DNA of 64,000 bases from Prunus persica. Lineage: Eukaryota; Streptophyta; Magnoliopsida; Rosales; Rosaceae. The position numbers were made by a program, and so were the translations under genes. The stretch covers positions 23,016,719 to 23,080,718 of the forward strand of contig NC_034012.1 of assembly GCF_000346465.2 (NCBI RefSeq). Direction: 5' to 3'. Of this stretch, positions 1-8,117 are shown piece after piece. Position 1 is the stretch's first letter, and every line of letters begins with the position of its first letter. Under the pieces are notes generated by a model. It saw only the letters and a program-made list of their open reading frames with translations. It was not told the DNA's origin and made no database searches.

Positions 1-63
1 TTGAAAATACACATGGTGGTATATTAGTAGGGTTCCTTTGTACATTCCTTTGTCTTTGTTCAG

Positions 64-159
64 CCAGAGTTGTTGGTTGAGTCACTTAAACAAGGTCCTG
101 GAAGAGAGGCTATTCGCCAGAGGTTTGACCTCCTCCTTGATCTAATCGTTGTATCGTAG
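64..159 (+). CDS. Last exon of an unrecognised gene (partial, left edge)
   Basis: A pyrimidine-rich tract ending in the acceptor TTTGTTCAG (55-63) is followed by 31 codons and a TAG at 157-159. The encoded end is a hydrophobic/charged helix containing GPGREAIRQRFDLLLDL, which looks like genuine protein rather than chance. The start of the gene lies left of the window, so neither the true phase nor the family can be confirmed. I do not recognise the protein. The rest of the transcript (3' UTR) would lie in the AT-rich DNA after 160. Confidence 0.4.
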   Translation, partial: PELLVESLKQGPGREAIRQRFDLLLDLIVVS

Positions 160-1762
160 CTGAGCGTCTTAAGCTGGTTTGCCCTTGAATTCACTAGTCT
201 CTCTGTTCTTGAGGCGAATGGATTAGTGAAAAAAGTGGCAGGACACTGAGAATATCCGTTCTGCTCTGGTCAGCATAATAATCGTTTCTTTCCATATGTT
301 GTACATGAAGGGTATCTGATATTAGGAGATAGGTCACGGCATCCTTAACTTTCCAAAGTTTTCTTCTTTTTTCATCTCATCTTTTTAATTATATTTTGCT
401 ACTATTTTAAGTATTTCAATTGAAGAGACTGTTCAGACTGCTGATAAAAAGGAAAAAATGAAAAATTGTTCAGACTTTTTTTTTTTGGCTGTATCGGCGG
501 TGATATTGAATTACAAGCGACAGATGCTAGGCAAAATCACCTGGGTTGTGGTGCCAAGTTGGATTACTAGCTAGATGACCAGAATGCTCTAGTGAATGAC
601 TTGTTTGTGGCAGAAACTCTAATTTGGCACTTTGGAAATCATGTCAAGCAAGATCTACCCTAAATCCTTCATACTCCCATGAATACCCTATTAAAAAACC
701 CATGCTAGAGAACACTCAACCTTTCTCTAAAATCACATTAAAACCCCTACCTTTCAAGCTTCTTCTTTCAGTAAGTGTTAAGTGTTGTTGAGGATGCATG
801 GTTACTATGGTACGCAGTTTTGCAATGCTAGGGGCTTTCCCTATGCCAAATCACATAGTGAGGAGTCAGTCCAGGGATTCAGATAAGGAGCCACCAAAGT
901 GACAAGGTAAGAGCATATATATAGAGGCCTAAGAGCATCTGAGAGGATCAATGTAATTTTATTGCATGAAGTTGAACTAAAACAGTAAAATTTCACTTGC
1001 AATGGTGTGATTTAGTTCATTGCAGTATATACAATTGCAATAGAGGGTGTTATGTGATGAACCCTATATTGTAATTACAATTGGCTAACTATGGAACCCA
1101 TATGTCAATAAAAAATGAAAAAAATACAGTAATTAATGCATTATGTTGTTAAGAGTATCAGCAATGGTTGTTCAATAGTTCAATGAAATGCAATAGAAAA
1201 AATACACCAATTAATTTTTCTTTCAAATATATTTAAAATTTGTCTCTTTTTAAAGATCTCTTTCAGAATATTGCACTCCCCGCGATCTTCTTCTTCTTCT
1301 TTTCACGCTTGACTCTAATCTCTAATCTCTCTCTAAAAATGGGTATTTATAATCAACTAAAACCTAGAGACAATAGGATAAAAGCCCTAGCTAAAACAAA
1401 AATCCTAATCCAAATAAAGTAGGAAACTTAGGATTTCATGTTTGATATAGGAATCGAATCCAATTTTGAAGTCCAAAGTTCAAAAAACTTGTTTGGTAGG
1501 CTCATTTTTGAAAACCCAAACTAAAAAAAAAATCGAAAACACCCACCATCCTTGAAATAGCTCCAAACTTAGACTAGCATGATTTCTGTTCATCATGTAT
1601 GAGTAAATTAGTCAGCCCTTGATGTCCTGTTAAACTGCAGGCTATCTTTTTCGTAGGATGGCGCAACGTGAGTGTGTGTTTGCGTATATTTATTTATTTT
1701 GTTTTAGTTTGCTGCATCATCTATTTAAGTGTAACTGTGTAACTTGCAAACCAAAATTTGTA
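160..1762. other. Intergenic stretch without a supported gene
   Basis: The first few hundred bases are probably the 3' UTR and downstream region of the gene ending at 159. The remainder is AT-rich with poly-A and poly-T runs. Short open frames such as 1240-1422 start inside low-complexity DNA and show no domain or splice support. Around 1150 a sequence resembling one end of a Harbinger MITE occurs (AGAGTATCAGCAATGG after TTA), but no matching inverted end was found. Confidence 0.6.
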
Positions 1763-2626
1763 GGCTTTGTTTGGTGGGCTGGCTTCGACTGGTTAGAGCA
1801 ATTCCAGCGGTAAGGCGGGGGCGCGGGCTGGGGGGGGTTTGGGCCAAAAAAGTGATTCTAGCAACATAGGCTTACCCGGGCAACAGGTGGACCCCAGCAG
1901 ACTGGGTTGGCCCTCAGGGGAGGCTGGCCCGACTTGGAGCCCGAGTTTTGGATGATGTCAGCGCACTGACGTCAGCGCTACAGTGCCTCCCATAGCCAGC
2001 ATCCACGTGGCGTTGTCTGGGCTCTCAGATCTGATTTTTTCCTCCAATCTAACGGCAGCGAATTTTTGTGCAATAAAATAATGAAAAAAATTAGAAATTT
2101 TTAAAAAAAAATACCCAAAAATTAATGAATTTTTTTTCTACAAATACCAACCAATACTCTTTACTTTTAACACCAAATCCTCATACATTTTCGTCTCTTT
2201 CAACTATTATTCACTTTCTATTTAATATTATTTTCACTTTCAAGTTTTATTTTTTCAAAATCTTATCCGATTTTTTTTTCCGATTATGAGATATGAATTT
2301 TATAATAAAGATTGACATGTAGGAACCCAAAAATCTAATCCAAAAATATTATCCAAATTAATTGTTTAGGTAAAAAAATTTGTGAAAAAAAACAAAAAAA
2401 TGAATAGTAATTGCCCTTAGCCATGGCAACAGGTGGAAACACAAAATACTATTTGCAAGGGCAACCACTATTCACGTGAATAGTGGCTGCCCTAGCTCTC
2501 CCCTTGCCATGGTTAAGGGTAAATGGGTGGAGTTGCTCTTAGGATGGACTTTTAAACATTGAATTGGGCTGGCTTGGACTGACTAGGCTTTGAGTCCAAT
2601 CCTATTCATTTTTGCACCAAACAACA
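1763..2626. mobile_element. Small non-autonomous element interrupted by a Harbinger MITE
   Basis: GGCTTTGTTTGGTG at the left end and TTTGCACCAAACAACA at the right end are inverted with respect to each other. With the Harbinger MITE (1796-2538) and one TTA copy removed, they enclose only about 120 bp rich in GGGCTGGCTTGGACTG. This is consistent with a short non-autonomous element later hit by the MITE. No clear target duplication was found, so the boundaries are approximate and the superfamily is not assigned. Confidence 0.3.
1796..2538. mobile_element. PIF/Harbinger MITE (743 bp), deletion derivative of the 5692-8117 element
   Basis: The element is flanked by TTA at 1793-1795 and 2539-2541, the target duplication typical of PIF/Harbinger. 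Its ends are imperfect inverted repeats (GAGCAATTCCAGC left; reverse of GGAGTTGCTC right). Both outer parts match the longer element at 5692-8117: the region around a TATA-like box (TACAAATA near 2139, TATAAATA in the relative) and the last ~250 bp with a conserved CACGTG-centred palindrome. The whole ORF1 gene of the relative is missing, with the deletion junction near 2240-2280. It has no coding capacity and would need transposase supplied elsewhere. Confidence 0.85.
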
Positions 2627-2956
2627 TACTTGAGTTAAATTTTTTTTTAATAAATCAAAATTTTATTTTATAATTTTGATTAACAATAATCAGATGCAAA
2701 ATTCGAACTTTTTGCCTTAGTGTTTCTTTTATTTTTTCTTCAGTATCTTTCTTCCTCTTTCTGATCAAAGAAAATACTAACTAAAAACAACATTAAAAAT
2801 AAATAAATAAATAAAAGGAATGATGCAAAATTTGGATGGGAAACCAGATTTGAAAGATCTTCAAGACGTTGAACAAACCAAACTATACTAAATTAGATGT
2901 ATGAGAGACACAAAGAAGATTATATCTCTCATAAGATAACGAGTGGGTTTTTTCTT

Positions 2957-3145
2957 GAAATGTTTGAGTCCTTTTCTGTAAATCCCTTAACCCGGAGAGA
3001 TGGTACGACACTGCCCGAACAATTTGTTAACCATTCATATTAGGAAACTAACCAAACCTTTCCAACCATAATTGAGTATGGGCCAATAACCGAGGCATCA
3101 ATGGGCCAATTGGGCCGACCTGCCCTAAATATGGGGTTGAGCCCA
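2957..3145 (-). pseudogene. Decayed partial copy of the adjacent double-GARP gene
   Basis: Bases 2957-3035 resemble 3560-3630 (coding, near the end of the second GARP domain), and 3036-3145 resemble 4256-4345 (upstream of the same gene), including GAGTATGGGCC and TTGAGCCCA blocks. The order and strand match the neighbour at 3411-4133, but about 600 bp between the two blocks is missing. It is therefore a truncated tandem duplicate with no surviving reading frame. Confidence 0.55.
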
Positions 3146-3410
3146 ACCCCTCTTGGGTTGGCTTATGAGTCTGAAGTGTTTGGAAAAGAAAGTTGCAATA
3201 AATTGATCACAATTTTGGGTACACATTAGACTATAGTGCTTGGCTAACCAAAATCCATACATTCAAAAGATGAGTTCTTGAATGGTAAGTTTCAAAAACT
3301 GAATGATTACCCACAACAAAGAGTTTCAACATAACTGAATAGTATTTCTATTGAATTAATAAAACATACATCTCATTAACCAGTTTAGTCACACAATCAC
3401 ACTAGTCACT

Positions 3411-4133
3411 TCACTTCACCTGAGAGATATTCGCATTCGGTCGCGTGACAAGAGAGATATTCACATTAGATAACGTATGGGTGATTTCTTTCATTCCTCT
3501 GGCCTCCTCCAATTTGGCGTAGTATTGAGTTTGAGAATGTGATAATTGAGTTTGAACATGTGATATTTGAGTCTTTTTCTGTAAAACCTTTAATCCCCAG
3601 AGATGCTTCTTCACTGCTCGAACGGTGAGGCCCCGGCGGTGCTTCTCGTCCATCAGCTTCAGAATGCCCTTTGGGGTTACCTTTACCTGGCCCAACTCCA
3701 ACTGGATCACTGCCTCCACAAACTTCTTATGATGCTCCAGTTTCCATGAAAACGACATGTCGTCCTCCTTCTCCTCCTCCTTCTTCTTATTAATGTTAAG
3801 TCGTTCAAAGTCTCTCATCAAAGCACTGTGAGCGCTAGTTTTCTGAAAACCGCGAGCAAGGATTTTCTGGAAACGCTGAAAGTTGGAGATGTGGGTCAAG
3901 AGAGTTGACCGCGGAAAAAGCCTCAAGGCCTCGTTGTTCATGAGCTCCACAATCAGGATCGTCCACCTGGCTGTACGGATTCTGAGATCATCCAATTCTA
4001 ATCGGATCATGGTGTCCACGAACTGCTTGTGGTGCCAAAGCGTCCACTCGATTGTTTCCACACTTCTTCGTTGTGGCCTCCTCCGGTAATTTCTTTGCTC
4101 ACCCTCATCGTGATTTCCTCTGTTCAATTCCAT
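3411..4133 (-). CDS. GARP/Myb-like protein with two tandem domains
   Basis: This single-exon gene encodes 240 aa from the ATG at 4133. An in-frame frame extends further upstream, but a TATA box lies at about 4190-4200 between that region and this ATG, so the shorter start is preferred. The second half (about residues 133-190) has the G2-like/GARP pattern: W..EHHKKFVEAV, then TPKGILKLM, then LTVRAVKKHLWGL, corresponding to the three helices. The first half (about residues 27-90) repeats it in degenerate form (W.LWHHKQFVDTMIRLEL). An acidic-basic linker joins them (KKKEEEKEDD). GARP proteins bind DNA in the nucleus, usually with one domain, so the duplication is unusual. Conserved tryptophans and the helix-3 region are partly altered, so DNA binding is inferred, not certain. 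A broken partial copy lies just downstream at 2957-3145. Confidence 0.7.
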   Translation of the reverse strand: MELNRGNHDEGEQRNYRRRPQRRSVETIEWTLWHHKQFVDTMIRLELDDLRIRTARWTILIVELMNNEALRLFPRSTLLTHISNFQRFQKILARGFQKTSAHSALMRDFERLNINKKKEEEKEDDMSFSWKLEHHKKFVEAVIQLELGQVKVTPKGILKLMDEKHRRGLTVRAVKKHLWGLKVLQKKTQISHVQTQLSHSQTQYYAKLEEARGMKEITHTLSNVNISLVTRPNANISQVK

Positions 4134-4189
4134 ATTGATAATTTTGATCTCTGAATTAGAAAAGTATGAGTTATAGGCTAGGAAGTTCG

Positions 4190-4200
4190 TGTATATATAG
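4190..4200 (-). promoter_or_regulatory. TATA box of the double-GARP gene
   Basis: On the minus strand CTATATATACAC lies about 57-68 bases upstream of the ATG at 4133. This leaves a short leader of roughly 30 bases and supports that start over the upstream in-frame region. Confidence 0.5.
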
Positions 4201-4639
4201 TGATTACAGAGCATACCTTTCCTTGTCTCGCAAGTCACAAGCAACATCCCCTACTTGTATCAGGAAACTAACCAAACTCTTTACCCAATTAAAAAAGGAA
4301 ACAAACCTTTCCGTAATTGAGTATGGGCCTAAATATGAAGTTGAGCCCAGCCCTTCTATTAGTACCAATTTGAAAGACAAACAAAATTATATAGTTGTTC
4401 GTTACTTGCAAATTCCACGTATACAATAATAATTCATTAAAATTTTTAAAAGTTTTTTTTTTTTTTTTTAAATACAAATGATAATACAACACTACAAGGA
4501 GATAAGGGGATTTCTCATATAGACACACTACTACAGTACAATAGGGGTTCGAATATGAGACAATTCGTCTGCAAGTCAATGCCCTTTTTTCATTATACTC
4601 TTAATTTGAACAAAATTTTTTTTAAAAAAAACACAGCCT

Positions 4640-4799
4640 ATAGCCGAGCGGCTGTACTCGTTTAATATATTGTATTTAAACAGTATAGCCGGGCGGCTAT
4701 ACTATTAATTTCAAAAACAATTTTAAAAAACTGAGTATAACCGCTCGGCTATACAATTTTAATATATTATATTTCAACAGTATCGCCGCGCGGCTATAC
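4640..4799. repeat. Array of four GC-rich palindromes in AT-rich DNA
   Basis: Four near-palindromes of 18-20 bp with core GCCGNGCGGC or its variants sit at about 4640-4657, 4683-4702, 4735-4754 and 4780-4799. The second reads GTATAGCCGGGCGGCTATAC. The spacers are AT-rich and share TTTAATATATTRTATTT before units 2 and 4. The period is about 45-52 bp. There is no reading frame. It could be the subterminal array of a DNA transposon, but no ends were found. Confidence 0.6.
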
Positions 4800-5688
4800 T
4801 ATTTATTTATAAATAAATAATAATAAAAAAAGACCCAATATACACTATTTATTAAAAATTATAATTTTGGCAAATTACAACTGAAAATTTCCGTCAATAA
4901 TAATAATAAAATTTATAGTTTACAATGGAGTGTGTGTTTATAGTTTACGAGTGTAACTTGCGAATTATGAAACCCAACATTGCCAAGTGCAATCCTAAAG
5001 CGTCCGCCTCGTATATTCCCCTCCCACATCTGTTTCCAAGCCTTAATTTTATAGCTTAAAAGTGATAAAATGTTCAAAAACTTCATATGCATAGGAATAT
5101 AATAACAGATAATACATAAAATATGTAAATAGTCCTTAATAATGTAGGTGTCTATCATACAAGGTTTACCAAAGCAAAGTATGTGGTCAACATCTAGAAC
5201 AAGAAACCAAGAACACTTTCTTTTTAGAAGCCTTGGCAAAAGAAAGATCCAAGCACTCCTTCAGGCATCTTGCAATGTTACACATGAAAATGACTCGTAG
5301 CAATGCCATTATTGTCTTCCTAAGATAATAACAAAAGTGTCAACAAGGTCCAAAACCCCATGAAACATTGAGAATGTGTGAAAAGTTTTCATCCCCTTGT
5401 AATTTAGAATATCGCTTGTATTATATAAAAAAATAACAATACCAAAAGTAGATACTGATCATGTGAATTGTTTGAATTAACCGATAAACAAAGCGACCAC
5501 AAAACAAATCAGATTGCCTTCAAATTTACTAACCAAAACTACGAGACAGAAAACACGTATGGACATAGGACAGTCGTACAAAATACAGCATCATATTTTT
5601 AATTGACAGATTTAACCAAGAACATAATAGTAATAATAATAACGTAGTCCTTTTCTGTTTCCATGTTTCATTGCTCAGCAACATTATC
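4800..5688. other. Intergenic stretch, no supported gene
   Basis: AT-rich DNA with homopolymer runs. The longest frame (4913-5239, minus) encodes a cysteine- and isoleucine-rich sequence with no domain, and the coding bias is not convincing. Its end at 5660-5688 would have been the original 3' flank of the SNF2 gene before the Harbinger element inserted. Confidence 0.6.
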
Positions 5689-5865
5689 TTAGAGTGGCTC
5701 CAGCGAAGGAGCCTAGCCCGAGGCAAGGGCAGAAAAAAAAAAAAAATTTCGCTCCAGCGTGCAGCCCAGCCCGAGGTTTGGTGTGGGACCCACCAACTCG
5801 GGCCAGCCCGAAGGCCAAACCAGCCCCAGGTCCAAAACGCGAGTGCTGACGTCAGCTAGCGAGGT

Positions 5866-5922
5866 CAAAAAATTTTTACCGTTGGCGCGTGCAATGCACG
5901 CGCCAACGGTAAAAAAATTTTG
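5866..5922. repeat. Long hairpin in the 5' region of the Harbinger element
   Basis: The arms CCGTTGGCGCGTGCA and TGCACGCGCCAACGG meet head to head at about 5894, with flanking A/T runs that continue the pairing to roughly 28 bp per arm. The 743-bp relative does not keep it clearly. It may be part of the subterminal transposase-binding region or simply a later duplication. Confidence 0.7.
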
Positions 5923-6086
5923 AATCCGCGCGCGCTGACGCCAGCGCCAACGGTACGCTGCCACGTGTCGCGCTCAGTGCCTTCCGATCTGCTTCTCCTT
6001 TCTAATCCAACGGCTGAGGCTTTTTTGGGTGAAAAAAATATGAAAAAAAATTCTAAAAAATTCTAAAAAATTCTGATATTTTTTTC

Positions 6087-6094
6087 TATAAATA
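6087..6094 (+). promoter_or_regulatory. TATA box of the Harbinger ORF1 gene
   Basis: TATAAATA lies 123 bases upstream of the ORF1 ATG. The same block with TACAAATA occurs in the related MITE, so this promoter region is a shared family feature. Confidence 0.5.
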
Positions 6095-6216
6095 CCTATC
6101 AATACCCTTCACTTTCAACACCAATACTCTTACATTTCATTATACTTCTACTAATATTCACTCTTTTTACACAACATTTTCCTCTTTTTCATCTAGCATT
6201 TTGATTTCATATTTTT

Positions 6217-7532
6217 ATGGCTTCTTCTATCGAAACCGGAGGGGCTTGGAGCACAATGGAAGATGTTTCTTTGTGTGAGGCTTGGCTCCAAATTTGTCAT
6301 TGTCCCGTGTCCGGCAATGAAATGAAATTTTTTCATATGTGGAAAAAAATTCATGCCGAATTTTGTGAAAAAATTCCGGGGTCTACTCGTACGGAGATGG
6401 CATTATCCAGTAGGTGGAAAATTCTCAATAAAGAGTTGGGAAAATGGAGAAATGCCCTAGCAAAAGCGATGGACAACTATAGAAGTGGGCAAAATCGTAC
6501 TAACGAGGTAAGTATTTTATAATTTTTGTGTTATTAAGTTTAATCTCCTAATATATATATTTTGTTAATGTTGTATATATTTTGTTAATATTGCTTGCAT
6601 TTTCAATATTTTGTTAATATTGCTTGCATTTTCAATATGTTGTATATATTTTGTTAATATTGCTTGCATTTTCAATATTTTGTTAATATTGCTTGCATTT
6701 TCAATATGTTGTATATATTTTGTTAATATTGCTTGCATTTTCAATATTTTGTTAATATTGCTTGCATTTTGAATATGTTGTTAATATTTCTTGCATTTTC
6801 AATATTTTGTTAATATTGCTTGCATTTTGAATGTGTTGTTAATATTTCTTGCATTTTCAATATTTTGTTAATATTGCTTGTATTTTTAATATGTTGTTAA
6901 TATTTCTTGCATATCCAATATATTTTAAATATTTATTGCATTTTCATTTTTTTGTTCAATAGATGATTCAAGCACAAATGTGGTTTGGTGCAACCGGGGG
7001 TGGCAAAAAAAGTTTCACCCATCATGAATGTTGGGAGGTGGTGAAATTTTGCAAACGCTTCATAATTATTCCAACGGGTCCGAAGGTTGTGTTAAACGAG
7101 ACGCCACTCCGTGATTCAATGGCATCGGATTCACCTCTTGATTCTCCTATGAGTCAAGACACACCCATCGAAAAGGAGCCGATGCCCATTGGCCGAAAGG
7201 CCGCGAAGGCAAAGAAGAAGGGTAATTCAAGCAATCAAAATTCACAATTTTTGGAGGAAATTGCAAGGCAAAACGGCATAAGAATAGAAATGGAGCAAAA
7301 ACGCCAAGAGCACGAGTTGGCCCTTGATGCTGAGTTTGCACGTGAAAGGGAGTATTTGCGCAAAAAAGAAATGGACAAGACAGAATGGGAAACCATGGCG
7401 ATGGATACAAGTCATATGTCCCCTGAAACAAAACAATTTTGGAAGCTAGAACGAAGGGATGTTATGAGAAGAAGACTTTTCCGGGATGATGGGCCTAGCA
7501 ACACGGATTGGTTAAATGATGGAAACCATTAA
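6217..7532 (+). CDS. Harbinger ORF1: Myb/SANT-like DNA-binding protein (NAM-associated type)
   Basis: Two exons, 6217-6507 and 6963-7532, join in frame (GAG/GTAAG donor, CAATAG acceptor) to give 286 aa without any lesion. Residues about 9-85 form a trihelix/SANT-like domain (GAWSTMEDVSLCEAW, WKKIHAEF, SSRWKILNKELGKW). Residues about 98-125 hold the MIQAQMWF and FTHHECWEVVKFC segments. Then come an acidic Ser/Pro stretch, a lysine-rich nuclear-signal-like RKAAKAKKKG, and a charged coiled coil rich in E, K and R. This order is that of plant proteins annotated as glutathione S-transferase T3-like or NAM-associated C-terminal proteins. In PIF/Harbinger, ORF1 binds DNA and helps transposase enter the nucleus. 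Here it is alone, so the element could at best help others move. Confidence 0.8.
6560..6940 (+). repeat. Tandem repeat filling the ORF1 intron
   Basis: About a dozen copies of a unit of roughly 28-30 bp (TTTGTTAATATTGCTTGCAT then TTTCAATA) stand head to tail. Some are separated by GTTGTATATA insertions, giving a higher-order period. The copies nearer the acceptor have diverged (TTTCTTGCATT). The array occupies nearly all of the intron and leaves both splice sites intact. Confidence 0.85.
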
Positions 7533-8117
7533 ATTAGTCAGCATATCTTTTATGTATTTGTATTTTAGTTGTTTTCTATTAAAGTTGTTATAATTCATGT
7601 ATTTTATTTTATTAGTAATTCATAATGACTTGTATTACATTTCATTATTTAATAAACAAAGCATTCAATAAATTACCTTTTTATTCAACATATTCCATAC
7701 TTCAAACAAAACATAATAAAAATAAAATTAAAAGTACAAACAAGGCACAATAATAATTTATCTAAAATTTGAATTTTGAAATTCATTCGAAATTTGAATC
7801 CAAAAATTTATCTGAAATTTGAACTTTGAAATTAATCCGAAATTTGAATCCAAATATCTTATCCGAAAATTTTATCTGATTATGAATAGTCTTGACACGT
7901 AGGAATCCGAAAATCTTATCTGAAAATATTACCCAAATTAATTATTTTCATTAAAAAATAGGAGGAAAAAACAAAAAAGTGAATAGTAATTGCCATGGCT
8001 AAGGGCAACGGGTGGAGAAACGATTTACTATTTGCAAGGGCAACCACTATTCACGTGAATAGTGCTTGCCCTAGCTCCACCCTTGCCATGGCTAAGGGCA
8101 AATGGGTGGAGTTGCTC

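Larger units (their letters stand above)
5692..8117 (+). mobile_element. PIF/Harbinger element carrying only ORF1 (Myb-like), 2426 bp
   Basis: TTA duplications at 5689-5691 and 8118-8120 flank inverted ends (GAGTGGCTCCAGCG left; reverse of GGTGGAGTTGCTC right). Inside are a TATA box, a two-exon intact gene for a Myb/SANT-like ORF1 protein, and about 580 bp of non-coding 3' region. Complete Harbingers encode ORF1 plus a DDE transposase; no transposase remnant is visible here. The element shares ends and subterminal DNA with the 743-bp MITE at 1796-2538. It is inserted exactly at the stop codon of the SNF2 gene, in convergent orientation. Confidence 0.85.

Noticed and set aside
3411..4247. Longer start of the GARP-like protein (278 aa)
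   Set aside because: The extra 38 codons have no ATG at their beginning and include the TATA box at 4190-4200.
4913..5239. 108-aa minus frame
   Set aside because: No domain, composition like AT-rich non-coding DNA, no promoter or splice support.
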